From: Allorhizobium ampelinum S4
Lineage (GTDB): Bacteria; Pseudomonadota; Alphaproteobacteria; Rhizobiales; Rhizobiaceae
NCBI RefSeq assembly: GCF_000016285.1
Contig: NC_011989.1
Span: 1,305,001 to 1,369,000, forward strand
Direction of reading: 5' to 3'
DNA: 64,000 bases
Position 1 is the first letter of the stretch, and every line of letters begins with the position of its first letter. Position numbers and translations under genes: made by a program. This document shows positions 19,330 to 29,986 of this stretch, in pieces. The notes below the pieces were generated by a model. The model worked only from the letters and a program-made list of their open reading frames with translations. It searched no databases and was not told where the DNA came from.

Positions 19330-20691
19330 ATGTCGAAATTGGAAACCAGTCCCGCCCCGAAAGGGGCCTGGGGTTTTGCGCGGCCGGGAGACGACCGCGC
19401 CAGTCTGCCGGAAGTGCATGCCTCGGTTCATGTGCCGAAGATCGGCTCCTGGATGCGCAAGCTGATGGCCTTTGCCGGACCGGGCTATATGATCTCGGTC
19501 GGCTATATGGACCCAGGTAACTGGGCGACGGATATCGCTGGCGGATCGCAATTTGGCTATACGCTTTTGTCGGTCATCATGATTTCCAACCTGATGGCGA
19601 TCTTGTTGCAGGCGCTGTCAGCCCGGCTTGGCATTGCTACCGGGCGAGATCTCGCCCAGGCCTGCCGCGATCATTATTCGCCGCCGGTGCGCATCTGTCT
19701 GTGGCTGGCCTGCGAAGTGGCGATTATCGCCTGCGATCTGGCCGAAGTGATCGGCACGGCCATCGCGCTGCAATTGCTGTTCGGCATTCCGCTGATCGGC
19801 GGCGCGCTGATCACTGCGCTCGATACCTTCCTGCTGCTGCTGTTGATGAACAAGGGTTTTCGTTTCCTGGAAGCCTTCGTGGTCTCGATGCTGACCATTA
19901 TCGCCCTGTGTTTCCTGGCGCAGATCATCGCCGCCCAACCGCCGGTCGCCGAGATTCTATCGGGCTTCATTCCCTCCGCCGAAGTGATCACCAATCGCGA
20001 AATGCTCTATGTCGCCATCGGCATTATCGGCGCGACGGTCATGCCGCATAATCTCTACCTGCATTCTTCCATCGTCCAGACCCGCGCCTATGAGCGCAAT
20101 GACCGTGGCCGCAAGGATGCGATCAAATGGGCGACACTGGACAGCACGATTGCCCTGATGCTGGCGCTGTTCGTCAATGCCTCGATCCTGATTATCGCCG
20201 CCGTGGTGTTTCATGCCAATGGCCGCACCGATGTGGCGGAAATCGAGCAGGCGCATCAATTGCTGTCGCCGCTTCTGGGCTTCGGCCTTGCCTCCACCCT
20301 GTTTGCCGTGGCGCTGCTGGCCTCCGGCATCAATTCCACCGTCACGGCAACGCTGGCCGGACAGATCGTCATGGAAGGGTTCCTGCGGCTGACCATCCCC
20401 AATTGGGCGCGCCGCCTGCTGACCCGCTGTCTGGCGATCATTCCGGTCGTGATCGTCACCTGGCTTTACGGCAACAAGGGAACGGCGGAACTGCTGGTGC
20501 TGAGCCAGGTCATCTTGTCGATGCAATTGCCCTTTGCCGTCGTGCCGTTGGTGCAATTCGTCAGCGATAAGCGCAAGATGGGCTCGTTCGTCATTTCCCG
20601 CTGGACGGCTGCCCTGGCCTGGGTGATCGCCGCGATCATCATCGCGCTCAATCTCAAACTGCTCTGGGACGTCTTCAGCGGGGCTGTGTAA
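19330..20691 (+). CDS. mntH: Nramp-family divalent metal (Mn2+) transporter
   Basis: A 453-residue proton-coupled importer with about 11 membrane helices. The metal-binding [17 protein letters not shown] motif of helix 1 lies near residue 61 and the [10 protein letters not shown] motif of helix 6 near 238; both are intact. Probably repressed by MntR when manganese is plentiful, via the palindrome at 19240-19265. The 3' end overlaps the convergent DUF2891 gene by 17 bases. Confidence 0.95.
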   Translation: MSKLETSPAPKGAWGFARPGDDRASLPEVHASVHVPKIGSWMRKLMAFAGPGYMISVGYMDPGNWATDIAGGSQFGYTLLSVIMISNLMAILLQALSARLGIATGRDLAQACRDHYSPPVRICLWLACEVAIIACDLAEVIGTAIALQLLFGIPLIGGALITALDTFLLLLLMNKGFRFLEAFVVSMLTIIALCFLAQIIAAQPPVAEILSGFIPSAEVITNREMLYVAIGIIGATVMPHNLYLHSSIVQTRAYERNDRGRKDAIKWATLDSTIALMLALFVNASILIIAAVVFHANGRTDVAEIEQAHQLLSPLLGFGLASTLFAVALLASGINSTVTATLAGQIVMEGFLRLTIPNWARRLLTRCLAIIPVVIVTWLYGNKGTAELLVLSQVILSMQLPFAVVPLVQFVSDKRKMGSFVISRWTAALAWVIAAIIIALNLKLLWDVFSGAV

Positions 20692-21694
20692 GCGCCAGCA
20701 CGGCAAAACTTGCCAGCCAGTGCTCGCCCATGTATTCGCCCGCGACATGGGCGAGTGCAGCATCCAGATGCCGTTCAGCGGCTTGGGTGAGCGCCAGGCT
20801 GGCGGCATCCTGATCCTTCAGCGCCGCTGCCAGCGCATAAAAGCACCAGGCCCGGCTGAGGTTCAGCCCGTCCAGATGGGCGATCTTGCCATCGCTGCGG
20901 TCGGAAACATTGGCCGGCTGCATCAGATGCGCAGGCTCGCCCCGGGCGAGATCCGGCAGGAAGCGTGACAGCCAGCCGGAAAATTCCCCACGTGGCAGAA
21001 GCCGGCGCATGCATTCGGCCTCGATCAGCGACGAGGACAGGAATTCGTCGCCGGAGGGTTCTCCCCAGGCCGTGCAAGTGTGGTCGTCGCCATACCAGCG
21101 CCGTGCCGTTTGCTCAAGAAGTGTCAGGAATGCGGAATTGCCGGATACGTGCCCATAGTCTGCGGCCAGCCGCAGGGCAAAAGCGGTATTGTAATGGGTG
21201 CCGACCCGAACCGGATAGGTCGCCAGCGGCAAAAATGCCTCAAAGCGCGCGACGATCCGTTGGGTGAGCGGCAGCAAGGCCCGCGCCCAATCCGGCTTTT
21301 CATGCCCCTCAAATTCGGCTGCAAGCGCCAGAAGCCAGCCCCAGCCATAAGGCCTTTCATAGCCACGGGATGACGGCCTGTCGAAATAGCGGCATTCTCC
21401 GGCGATGTTTTCCGCTACCAGCATGGTATCGAACAGGTCGCGGATGGCCGGTGCCGATGGCATGCTAGGAAAAAGCCTGAGCAGCCGCGCCAGCATCCAA
21501 TAGCCATGCACGCAGGAATGCCAGTCGAAACTGCCGTAGAACACCGGATGCAGGGCCGAGGGCGTCACTTCAGTCTCAGCACCATCGAACACATGCATGA
21601 TGTGATTGGGATATTCCCTGGTAACGTGGCCAAGGGCAATTTCGGCAAAGCCATGTGCCGTCGCGATATCCAGTATCCTCTGTGGCATGGCCAT
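20675..21694 (-). CDS. DUF2891 family protein
   Basis: A 339-residue soluble protein matching DUF2891 in its overall pattern: YPNHIMHVF near residue 28, [20 protein letters not shown] near 49, and an alpha-helical toroid-like composition with repeated aromatic residues ([15 protein letters not shown]). Function unknown; the fold suggests a glycoside-active alpha/alpha barrel, but this is inference. ATG at 21694 overlaps the stop of the rsm22-like gene (ATGA), so the two are translationally coupled. It converges on mntH. Confidence 0.85.
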   Translation of the reverse strand: MAMPQRILDIATAHGFAEIALGHVTREYPNHIMHVFDGAETEVTPSALHPVFYGSFDWHSCVHGYWMLARLLRLFPSMPSAPAIRDLFDTMLVAENIAGECRYFDRPSSRGYERPYGWGWLLALAAEFEGHEKPDWARALLPLTQRIVARFEAFLPLATYPVRVGTHYNTAFALRLAADYGHVSGNSAFLTLLEQTARRWYGDDHTCTAWGEPSGDEFLSSSLIEAECMRRLLPRGEFSGWLSRFLPDLARGEPAHLMQPANVSDRSDGKIAHLDGLNLSRAWCFYALAAALKDQDAASLALTQAAERHLDAALAHVAGEYMGEHWLASFAVLALTQPR

Positions 21695-22671
21695 CAATCT
21701 TCCTCCTCGGCGATCAGCAAGTCACCCCAATCGGCTCGGCGCGCCGCCTTGAAGAGTGCGCCATCACGGCGGCTGAGAGTGGTCTCCTCTGCCGTTCCAT
21801 TGCCTTGGCACAGTTTCAGCTTCACCATGCCGCTGGCCAGCCGGGGCGGCAACAGGACCCGCGCACCGGATAAGGTCACAGGCTGGCGCGAGGCGGCGAT
21901 GAAAATGTATTTCTCGTCTTCCCACGGCACTTCGCCTTGTTTCACCTGCCGATGCAGGCGGGAACGGGCAACGCGCCTTGAAAAGTGACACCAGTCCGGG
22001 CTGACGATGGGACAGAGCTGCTGGTGAGGGCAGGGTGCAAGCAGATGGGCGCCCGCATTGAGAAGCGCCTGCCGTGCCGTGACGATCCGCTGCCAGCCTG
22101 CCGGCGTGCCGGGCTCGACAATGATGATCGTGCCGGCGGTCAAGGCCCAGAGCTTTGCCGTCATGCTTGCCACCGCATCGATCGGTAACTCATCGAGCAC
22201 ATAAGCAAGCGTCACCAGATCGGCAGGCTCAAGCGGTGGCAGGGTTTTGGTGAGATCGCCCGCCTGCCAGTCGCAGGCAAAGGGCAGGGCTTGCGAGAGG
22301 CTTTTACCGATGGCGCGAATGGCAGGGCTGGCCTCGATCAGCGTCGCCTGTTGTAACTGCGGCCAGCAATCGGCGGCGGCCCAAAGCGCGGTGCCGGGGC
22401 CGGAGCCGAAATCGCTCAAGGTTCTGGGTGCAAAATCCGCCTGCACCTCGGCCACCATGTCCATCGCCGCCCTGACGGCGGCGAAAGTGGCGGGCAGGCG
22501 AGCGGCGAGATAAGCGCGTGCGGCCAGATCGTCGCTGATATGCAACTGCCCGTCGCGTACTTCCTTGCGGTAACGCTGGGACAGGCGTTCGGCGGCTTTC
22601 ATCAAGGGCGCAAGCGGTTGATGTTCCAGCAGGCGCTCAACGGCGCTTTTCAGGGGTGAGGGGAGTTCCAA
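21694..22671 (-). CDS. Rsm22-like small ribosomal subunit methyltransferase
   Basis: A 325-residue SAM-binding protein of the Rsm22 family (mitochondrial ribosome assembly factors and bacterial relatives). LSDFGSGPGTALWAA near residue 101 is the SAM motif. A cysteine cluster (CPHQQLCPIVSPDWCHF, near 220) matches the metal or Fe-S ligands seen in this family. Methyl acceptor not established in bacteria. Overlaps the downstream DUF2891 gene. Confidence 0.88.
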   Translation of the reverse strand: MELPSPLKSAVERLLEHQPLAPLMKAAERLSQRYRKEVRDGQLHISDDLAARAYLAARLPATFAAVRAAMDMVAEVQADFAPRTLSDFGSGPGTALWAAADCWPQLQQATLIEASPAIRAIGKSLSQALPFACDWQAGDLTKTLPPLEPADLVTLAYVLDELPIDAVASMTAKLWALTAGTIIIVEPGTPAGWQRIVTARQALLNAGAHLLAPCPHQQLCPIVSPDWCHFSRRVARSRLHRQVKQGEVPWEDEKYIFIAASRQPVTLSGARVLLPPRLASGMVKLKLCQGNGTAEETTLSRRDGALFKAARRADWGDLLIAEEED

Positions 22672-22726
22672 GGTAACGGTCCGGCGGGTTGAAGAATTGG
22701 GAAACAGTGCTGCGAGGGCGATCTTA

Positions 22727-23221
22727 TCAGCCGGACGTTACGCTGTCCCATTCCGGTTTCAGCAGTGACATCTGCACGAGGTCACCGCGTTGGTCCTGAC
22801 GATGACCATAGGCCCCGCGCAGCACGCCTTCCTGTTGAAAGCCGAGCTTGCTGTAAAGCGCGTGGGCGCGCCGGTTATTCGGTATGTGGGTTAGCCAGAT
22901 CCGATAGGCGGAGGTGGTGGTGAATGCCCAATCCAGCGCAAGCCGCATCATCGCCGTGCCGGTTCCCTTTTCGGGAGCGGCAACCACGACGCGCTTGATA
23001 TAGAGATTATCCTGCGGATCATTGATGTCGCGGAACAACACGAAGCCGAGCGGCTCGCCATCCGGCGACACGGCGATCCGATAGGCCTTCGCCGGATCAT
23101 TGAGATTGGCAAGGTGTTCCGCCGCGCTGAACCGGCCGACCAGCAGGTCGTAACCGGGCTGGCGCTCCGCTGACATCATGAACCCGATATCGCCTTCTGT
23201 GGCCGCGCGCAGCGACACCAT
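22727..23221 (-). CDS. GNAT family N-acetyltransferase
   Basis: A 164-residue acetyltransferase with the acetyl-CoA loop region VVVAAPEKGTGTAMMRLAL near residue 80 and the C-terminal ALYSKLGFQQEGVLRGAYG typical of the RimJ/RimL-like branch. Substrate unknown. ATG at 23221 overlaps the rnd stop as ATGA, so it is translated with RNase D. An in-frame TTG lies at 23224. Confidence 0.88.
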   Translation of the reverse strand: MVSLRAATEGDIGFMMSAERQPGYDLLVGRFSAAEHLANLNDPAKAYRIAVSPDGEPLGFVLFRDINDPQDNLYIKRVVVAAPEKGTGTAMMRLALDWAFTTTSAYRIWLTHIPNNRRAHALYSKLGFQQEGVLRGAYGHRQDQRGDLVQMSLLKPEWDSVTSG

Positions 23222-24375
23222 CAAGGTTCGATAAATTCGACGGCTTCGATCTTCTTGCCGACGAAGCGGAGGGCAACCCCGCCATTGATCAGCTTCAGCG
23301 CCGATTCGCCGAACAGATCACGCCGCCAGCCGCGCATGGCCTGCACATCGGCCTGTTCGCCCTCGACGGCAATCTTTTCCAGGTCGTCGGTATTGGCGAT
23401 CATCTTGGCGGCGACGCCATGCTGTTCGCAGGTCAGGCGCAGCAGTACCTTGAGCAGTTCCACAGCCGGTGCCGTGCCTTCCGGCACATGGTTCTGGCGT
23501 TGGACCTGCGGCCATTCGGCCTTGGGAATTGCCAGGGCGGCATTGACCGCGTCGATGATCGCGCCGCCCGGTGCCGAGCGCTCCCAGCCCTTCGGAATGG
23601 TCCGGAGCCGTCCGAGCGCCTCGACATCCCTGGGCTGCTGCTGGGCGATTTCGAAAATAGCGTCGTCCTTGATCACCCGTGAGCGGGGGACGTTGCGGGC
23701 GCGGGCCTCACGCTCGCGCCAGGCGGTCACGGCCTTCATCACCATCAGCTCCTGCGGTTTTCTCAGCCGCATCTTCAGCCGTTGCCAGGCATCGTCCGGG
23801 TGTAGATCATAGGTGTCGCGGGATTCGAGGATGGCCATTTCCTCGCTCAGCCAGCTGGCGCGGCCTTCACGCTCCAGTTCTGCGTTCAGAGTCAGGTAGA
23901 CATCGCGCAGATGGGTGACATCGGCGAGCGCGTAATCCAGCTGCTTTTCCGAAAGCGGACGGCGGCTCCAGTCGGTAAAGCGCGAGCTTTTATCGATATG
24001 GATATTCTTGATCTTCTGGACCAGCTGGTCATAGGACACGCTGTCGCCAAAGCCGCAGACCATGGCCGCCACCTGGGTGTCGAAGATTGGATGGGGAATG
24101 AGATTGCCCAGGTGAAAAATGATTTCAATATCCTGGCGCGCGGCGTGAAACACCTTGATCACATCGCCATTGGCCATCAACTTGAAAAAGGGTGCAAGAT
24201 CGAGCCCCTCGGCCAGCGGATCGACAATGACCTCTAGATCGGGACTGGCCATCTGGATCAGGCACAGCTCCGGCCAGAAAGTGGTTTCACGCAGGAATTC
24301 CGTATCAATGGTGATAAATTCAGATTTGGCCAGTTTTTCGCAAGCGGCTTCTAAATCTTGAGTTGTAGAAATCAT
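23221..24375 (-). CDS. rnd: Ribonuclease D
   Basis: A 384-residue 3'-5' exoribonuclease for tRNA maturation. The DEDD catalytic domain begins FITIDTEFLRETTFWPELCLIQ near residue 19, with the later HAARQDIE near 76 and the YALADV motif near 167. An HRDC domain follows from about 210 (MAVTAWREREARARNVPRSRV). ATG at 24375 fits the family. The frame continues far upstream but without homology. Coupled to the downstream acetyltransferase. Confidence 0.95.
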   Translation of the reverse strand: MISTTQDLEAACEKLAKSEFITIDTEFLRETTFWPELCLIQMASPDLEVIVDPLAEGLDLAPFFKLMANGDVIKVFHAARQDIEIIFHLGNLIPHPIFDTQVAAMVCGFGDSVSYDQLVQKIKNIHIDKSSRFTDWSRRPLSEKQLDYALADVTHLRDVYLTLNAELEREGRASWLSEEMAILESRDTYDLHPDDAWQRLKMRLRKPQELMVMKAVTAWREREARARNVPRSRVIKDDAIFEIAQQQPRDVEALGRLRTIPKGWERSAPGGAIIDAVNAALAIPKAEWPQVQRQNHVPEGTAPAVELLKVLLRLTCEQHGVAAKMIANTDDLEKIAVEGEQADVQAMRGWRRDLFGESALKLINGGVALRFVGKKIEAVEFIEP

Positions 24376-24610
24376 TGGGCCCCGGCATATCTCTTCGAAT
24401 TCATTTCTTTCCTTCCCCCTTGCGTCCTTATTGTCAAGTTGATGACAAGGTTTGAGGCCGTCTATGGCCAAAACTCCCCGGTTTTTAACGGATCGTGACG
24501 CCAATGTGACCGAGAGGACACGGTGCCTGTCCAAGGCCCCGGCAGCAGCGGGTTCGGGTCGGTTTTCTACCTGGGCATGAAGCACGAATGCCGAATGAGG
24601 ATGCCTCCGG

Positions 24611-26023
24611 TCATGTGACCCTGACATAGCTGGTCATGCCGGTCTTCTGGTGCTCGATGATGTGGCAATGCAAAACCCAGTCGCCGGGATTGTCGGCCAC
24701 CAAAGCGAGTTGCACCTTTTCATCGGGCATGACCAGGTAGGTGTCGGAGATCAGCGGTACCGCAGGGCGGTTGTTGGAGGCGATCACCTGGAAATTCATG
24801 CCGTGCAGATGGATTGGGTGGGCGTGAGGCGTGTCGTTGACGAGGTCGAAGATGTAGCTCTTGCCCAGCTTCAATTCAGCCAGCGGCGCGGTCGGGTCGG
24901 GTGTGTCGCCCGGCCATGTCACCTTGTTGATCGCCCAGAAGGAATAGCCGAGCGTGCCGCAGATTGACTCTTTCGCGCCGTTTTCCGCCGTGGCGGAGAG
25001 CACCAGCGGAATATGCTGGGCGGATGCGAGATCTGGCTTGTCGAAGGGATTGGGCCGCAGCGGCGGCACGTCCTTCAGATCGCGTTTCAAGGACGCGCCG
25101 GTGGCACGGAAGCTGACGACGGTTTTTGGCGTGCTGGGGCGAATATCGGTCAGCCGTGCCTCGCTGCCTTCGCTGTCGGGCATTTTCAGGATGATGTCCA
25201 TGCGCTGGCCGGGGGCGACGATAGCAAGCTGCATCGGCAGGATCGCTGGCACCGGCTGGCCATCCAGCGCGACAATGACCGCTTCTGCGCCTTCCAGTTT
25301 CAGCGTATAGATCCGCGTTACGTCAGTATTGACGATCCGAACCCGAGTAAAGCCGCCGCTGGGCGCATCGTAGCGCGGCTCCACCTGCCAATTGGCAGTG
25401 CGCACGGTGCCGAAGGTTCCGGCCCGGGCCGTGTCGCGCGGCTTGAATAGCGCGATGAACTGGCCATCTTCGCCCAGCCGCCAGTCGCGCAGATTGAGAT
25501 CGATTTCCGCGTCGAAGGCCGGGTCGTCGGGGTCTTCTACCACGATCATTCCGGTCATGCCGGTCGCCATCTGGGTCAGCGTGTTGCAATGTGGGTGATA
25601 CCAGAACGTGCCGGCATCCGGCGGCGTGAAGGCATAATCGAAGCTGTCGCCCTGATAGACATAGGGCTGGGTCAGGAAGGGCACGCCGTCCATGGCGTTT
25701 GGAATCCGCAAGCCATGCCAGTGAATGGTGGTGGCATCATCGATATGGTTTATCAGTTTTGCGGCGAAAGGCTCGCCCCGGCGCATGCGGATGGTGGGTG
25801 GCATTGCCGCCGTCTGGCCCGGCAGAGCAAAGCTCATCAGCTTTTTCGTCTCATGGCTGCCGTCGAGGGTGACTGAGGTAAACCGTGCCTCGATTTCCAA
25901 CGGCTTGGGGGCGGCAAAGGCCATGCGTGCGCCCTGGAAGCGGCTGGCAATGCCGAGGCCCGCGCCATAGGCAGTGGCAACAGCGGAGGCTTTCAACAGG
26001 GTGCGGCGGGAGAGAATGGGCAT
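24611..26023 (-). CDS. Multicopper oxidase with Tat signal
   Basis: A 470-residue periplasmic oxidase of the CumA/CopA/laccase type. It has a twin-arginine signal (SRRTLLKASAVA) at residues 5-16. All four copper-binding blocks are present: IHWHG near 110, WYHPHCN near 150, HPIHLHG near 408 and the C-terminal HCHIIEHQKTGM with T1/T3 ligands. Likely oxidises Cu(I) or phenolic or metal substrates; which one is not visible. ATG at 26023 is chosen to place the Tat motif correctly. The gene stands alone, next to an MFS gene in the same direction. Confidence 0.93.
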   Translation of the reverse strand: MPILSRRTLLKASAVATAYGAGLGIASRFQGARMAFAAPKPLEIEARFTSVTLDGSHETKKLMSFALPGQTAAMPPTIRMRRGEPFAAKLINHIDDATTIHWHGLRIPNAMDGVPFLTQPYVYQGDSFDYAFTPPDAGTFWYHPHCNTLTQMATGMTGMIVVEDPDDPAFDAEIDLNLRDWRLGEDGQFIALFKPRDTARAGTFGTVRTANWQVEPRYDAPSGGFTRVRIVNTDVTRIYTLKLEGAEAVIVALDGQPVPAILPMQLAIVAPGQRMDIILKMPDSEGSEARLTDIRPSTPKTVVSFRATGASLKRDLKDVPPLRPNPFDKPDLASAQHIPLVLSATAENGAKESICGTLGYSFWAINKVTWPGDTPDPTAPLAELKLGKSYIFDLVNDTPHAHPIHLHGMNFQVIASNNRPAVPLISDTYLVMPDEKVQLALVADNPGDWVLHCHIIEHQKTGMTSYVRVT

Positions 26024-26110
26024 GATGGGCGGTTCCAGCGTCGGACGGGACGTTGGTCTTTTAAAGTTGATTGTGGAAATCAGCAATATCCCAGGCCTAT
26101 GCCGCCGAGC

Positions 26111-27346
26111 CTATTTCCGCTTCGTTCGCACAGGTGCAGCGAGCTTGCTGAAAAAGGCGGAGGTGCGTAGCAGCGCCCGGAAGGGATAGCGCCGCTCCTC
26201 CGTCGGGACCGCTTCGCGCGCCCGCATCCGCAGCAGGGTGTAGAGGATGAACAGCGCCAGCACGACGACCATATAGGAAAACAGCGCCCTTGGTCCGAAA
26301 TGGTCGAGCAGGACGGAGGCAAACATCGGCCCGACCACGGCCCCGCAGGACCAGAAGAACAGGGTTCCTGCCGAGACCAGCGCATGCTGGCCGGGGGCGG
26401 CATGGTCATTGGCATGGGCTGAGCACAGCGAATAAAGCGGCATGGCAAAGGCGCCGAACAGGAAAATCCCGATAAAATTGAGGATTTCGCTTGTTCCCGC
26501 CACGAAGGTCAGGAACAGACCAGCCAGCATGGCACCGCCTGCGGCCACCAGAATGATGGTGCGCCGATCCAGCTTGTCGGAGTAATGGCCGAGCGGATAT
26601 TGTAGCACGACACCGGCAAAAATCCCGATGCTCATGAAGGTGACGATGGCCGTGACCGACATGCCGATGCCTTCGGCATAGATCGGTCCGAGCGACCGGA
26701 AACTGGAATTGGTAAGCCCCACCACAATACAGCCGATGGTCGCCAGCGGCGAAATGCCCCACAGGGCCTTGATGTTAAACTCCACATGCCGCGGTGGGGC
26801 AGGGCTGGTGCGGTCGGCAAAGGAAATCGGTACCAGAGACAGAGATAGCGCCATGGCGATCAGCGCAAACAGATCGACACCAGAAATGCCGACCGCCGGA
26901 ATGATATATTGCGCCACAGTGACCGATCCCAGATCGACGAAGCGATAGATCGACAAGGTGCGCGCCCGTGTCTCGTTGGTGACGCGGGCATTGAGCCAGC
27001 TTTCCACCACGGCGAACAGACCGGCAAAACAGACGCCCTGTATCAGCCGCATCGAAAACCATGCGGCAGGGTGAATGAAGATCAGCATGGCGATGGAGGC
27101 GGCAGAGGCAATCGCCGCCAGCCCGGCAAAGGCGCGGATATGGCCGATGTCCCGGATCAGCCTCGTCACATAGATGCAGCCGATGGCAAAGCCGATATTA
27201 TAGCCGGTGCCGACCACGCCGATCATCGTCGTCGAGAACCCTTCTTCAAGGGCACGCAGCGAAATGAACGTGCCCTGCAAGCCATTGCCGCCGATCAGAA
27301 TACCGGCGGTGACGAGCAGGGGCAAAAGCGGACGTATATCGTTCAT
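26111..27346 (-). CDS. MFS transporter, YcaD-like
   Basis: A 411-residue major facilitator with 12 predicted helices. It has the MRLIQGVCFAGLFAVVESWLNA segment near residue 100, seen in YcaD/Bcr-like efflux permeases, and GHYSDKLDRRTII (motif A-like loop) near 265. Substrate unknown. ATG at 27346 begins MNDIRPLLPLLV; the longer open frame upstream is not supported. It precedes the multicopper oxidase by about 90 bases on the same strand. Confidence 0.9.
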   Translation of the reverse strand: MNDIRPLLPLLVTAGILIGGNGLQGTFISLRALEEGFSTTMIGVVGTGYNIGFAIGCIYVTRLIRDIGHIRAFAGLAAIASAASIAMLIFIHPAAWFSMRLIQGVCFAGLFAVVESWLNARVTNETRARTLSIYRFVDLGSVTVAQYIIPAVGISGVDLFALIAMALSLSLVPISFADRTSPAPPRHVEFNIKALWGISPLATIGCIVVGLTNSSFRSLGPIYAEGIGMSVTAIVTFMSIGIFAGVVLQYPLGHYSDKLDRRTIILVAAGGAMLAGLFLTFVAGTSEILNFIGIFLFGAFAMPLYSLCSAHANDHAAPGQHALVSAGTLFFWSCGAVVGPMFASVLLDHFGPRALFSYMVVVLALFILYTLLRMRAREAVPTEERRYPFRALLRTSAFFSKLAAPVRTKRK

Positions 27347-27565
27347 GATGGGCCGGATTTTCAAATGCAGGTGAGTCGGGCTATAACAGCATGCGACGTT
27401 TACCCCGGCAGGAGATGCCGATATAGCGTAAATCCAAAGCGTAAAAGCCTGTAGCCTTGACAAATCGGGCCGGCCATGCGCTTTTCCGCCCGATTTTCCA
27501 TGCCAGCCAAGCGCGCATTCCTTGCGTCCGTGCTGACCTTTTACACATGTCCAGGATCGTTCGAA

Positions 27566-29371
27566 ATGCATCGTTATCGCAGCCACACCTGTGCCGCTCT
27601 CCGCAAGTCCGATGTTGGTGCCACCGTGCGCCTTTCCGGCTGGGTCCACCGCGTCCGCGACCACGGCGGCGTTCTCTTCATCGACCTTCGTGACCATTAT
27701 GGTATCACGCAGGTGGTGGCCGATCCCGATAGCCCGGCTTTCAAGCTGGCCGAGACCGTGCGCGGCGAATGGGTGATCCGCATCGATGGCGTGGTCAAGG
27801 CCCGCGCCGATGAGACCGTCAACAAGGCCATGCAGACCGGCGAAATCGAGCTGTATGCGCAGGAAATCGAAATTCTCGCCGTGGCCAAGGAATTGCCGCT
27901 GCCAGTGTTTGGCGAGCCGGACTATCCGGAAGATGTGCGCCTGAAGTATCGCTTCATCGACCTTCGCCGCGAGACTCTGCACAAGAACATCGTCAAGCGC
28001 ACCCAGATTATTTCATCCATGCGCAACGGCATGAGTGAGCTTGGCTTTGCCGAATACACCACGCCCATCCTGACCGCCTCTTCGCCCGAAGGTGCGCGCG
28101 ACTTTTTGGTGCCAAGCCGTATCCACGAAGGCCAGTTCTTCGCCCTGCCGCAGGCTCCGCAGCAGTATAAGCAGCTGTTGATGGTGGCTGGTTTCGACCG
28201 CTACTTCCAGATTGCGCCCTGCTTCCGCGATGAAGACCCGCGCGCTGACCGTCTGCCCGGCGAGTTCTACCAGCTCGACGTGGAAATGAGCTTCGTGACC
28301 CAGGAAGATGTCTGGACCACGATGGAACCGATGATGACCAAGGTGTTCGAGCAGTTTGCCGAAGGCAAGCCTGTGACGAAGCAATGGCCACGCATTCCCT
28401 ATGATGAAGCGATCCGCAAATACGGCTCCGATAAGCCCGATCTGCGTAACCCGATTGTTATGCAGGCCGTGACCGAGCATTTCGCTGATTCAGGCTTCAA
28501 GATTTTCGCAAGCATGATTGCCGCCAACCCGAAGGTTGAGGTCTGGGCGATCCCGGTCAAGCACACGGAAGCAACCGGCGCGATTGGCCGCGCCGTTTGC
28601 GACCGCATGAATGCCTGGGCGCAGTCCACCGGCCAGCCGGGCCTTGGCTATATCTTCTGGAAGGAAGAAGACGGCAAGGTTGCCGGTTCCGGCCCCTTGG
28701 CCAAGAACATTGGCGAAGAGCGCACCGCCGCCATTGCCGCCCAGCTCGGCCTTGGCGCTGGCGATGCCTGCTTCTTCGTCGCCGGTGATCCGGCCAAGTT
28801 CTATAAGTTCGCTGGCGAAGCCCGCACCCGTGCAGGTGAAGAGCTGAACCTTATTGACCGCGACCGGTTTGAAATGTGCTGGATTGTGGACTTCCCGTTC
28901 TACGAATGGAGCGAGGAAGAAAAGAAGATCGACTTCGCCCACAACCCGTTCTCCATGCCGCAGGGCGGGTTGGAAGCCTTCGACAGCCAAGACCCGCTGA
29001 CACTCAAGGCTTACCAATATGACGCCGTCTGCAACGGCTTTGAAATCGCTTCCGGCTCGATCCGTAACCAGTCGCCAGAACTGATGGTCAAGGCGTTCGA
29101 GAAGGTTGGTCTCAGCCAGACGGACGTGGAAGAACGCTTCGGCGGCCTCTACCGCGCCTTCCAATACGGCGCACCGCCGCATGGCGGCTGCGCATTCGGT
29201 ATCGACCGCGTGGTCATGCTGCTGGTGGGCGCCAAGAACCTGCGCGAAATCTCGCTGTTCCCGATGAACCAGCAGGCGCAGGATCTGTTGATGGGGGCAC
29301 CGGCTCCGGCAACCCCAACCCAGCTGCGCGAATTGGCGCTGCGGGTGGTGCCAACGCCGAAGAAAGACTGA
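27566..29371 (+). CDS. aspS: Aspartyl-tRNA synthetase, bacterial type
   Basis: A 601-residue class II synthetase. It has an N-terminal OB-fold anticodon domain ([30 protein letters not shown]), a catalytic core with motif 2 ([16 protein letters not shown]), a bacterial GAD insertion at about 290-430, and motif 3 ([11 protein letters not shown]) near the C-terminus. ATG at 27566 is fixed by homology; an open frame from 27476 is longer. The FUSC-like gene starts 4 bases after the stop. Confidence 0.97.
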
Positions 29372-29375
29372 ACCG

Positions 29376-29906
29376 ATGTGGTCCCGGTTTGCGAGCCATA
29401 TCCGGGATGCCTTCAGCCACGCGACCGCCGCAGCTTTAGCTGCGGCGGTCGCTTTTTATGGTGCCCACTGGCTGTTCGGCCACCAGCAGCCGATTTTTGC
29501 CGCCATAGCCGCGATCATCTGTCTGGCTCCGGGCATTCCCAATCACCTGCGCCAAGGCATCAATGTTGTCATTGGCGTGACCATCGGCATCGCGGTCGGC
29601 GAGCTGATCTTTCTCCTGCCGATAAGTGTGCTCGGCGTGCAGATTTCGCTCGCCATATTCGCCGCGATGTTTCTGGGCGCGCTGGCCAATCTGGCACCCG
29701 TCACGCCTATCCAGGCTGGCGCCTCAGCACTTCTGGTCATCCTGCTTGGCCCTGCGACCGGTGGGCTGGTGCGCTTTCTCGATGTCATCATCGGCGTCTC
29801 CACCGGACTTGTCTTCGCGCTCATCCTGTTTCGCAATGCGACGACACTGCATGACACGGCTATCACGCCCAGCAACGATGCAGGGCAGGGGCCGCAGGAA
29901 AAATAG
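29376..29906 (+). CDS. FUSC-like / aromatic-acid exporter-type membrane protein
   Basis: A 176-residue membrane protein with about six hydrophobic segments. It resembles the N-terminal half of FUSC/ArAE exporter proteins (HQQPIFAAIAAIICLAPG, LRQGINVVIGVTIGIAVGE, TPIQAGASALLVI). The cytosolic half of the full exporters is absent, so it is a short family member. It lies 4 bases after aspS, probably cotranscribed. Ends before a strong terminator. Confidence 0.8.
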   Translation: MWSRFASHIRDAFSHATAAALAAAVAFYGAHWLFGHQQPIFAAIAAIICLAPGIPNHLRQGINVVIGVTIGIAVGELIFLLPISVLGVQISLAIFAAMFLGALANLAPVTPIQAGASALLVILLGPATGGLVRFLDVIIGVSTGLVFALILFRNATTLHDTAITPSNDAGQGPQEK

Positions 29907-29934
29907 CGCAATCTTCAATAACGCATTCCACAAA

Positions 29935-29959
29935 AAAAGCCGCCAGTCTGGCGGCTTTT
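29935..29959. terminator. Bidirectional intrinsic terminator
   Basis: Perfect 11-bp arms AAAAGCCGCCA (29935-29945) and TGGCGGCTTTT (29949-29959) with a 3-base loop. It lies between the convergent FUSC-like gene and the secreted-protein gene, with A/T runs on both sides. Confidence 0.88.
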
Positions 29960-29986
29960 ATCGTCTATGTTCGAGTTCGATGACCC

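Noticed and set aside
26111..27982. 623-codon version of the MFS transporter
   Set aside because: The first 212 residues are the reverse of the aspS start and intergenic sequence; homology starts at 27346.
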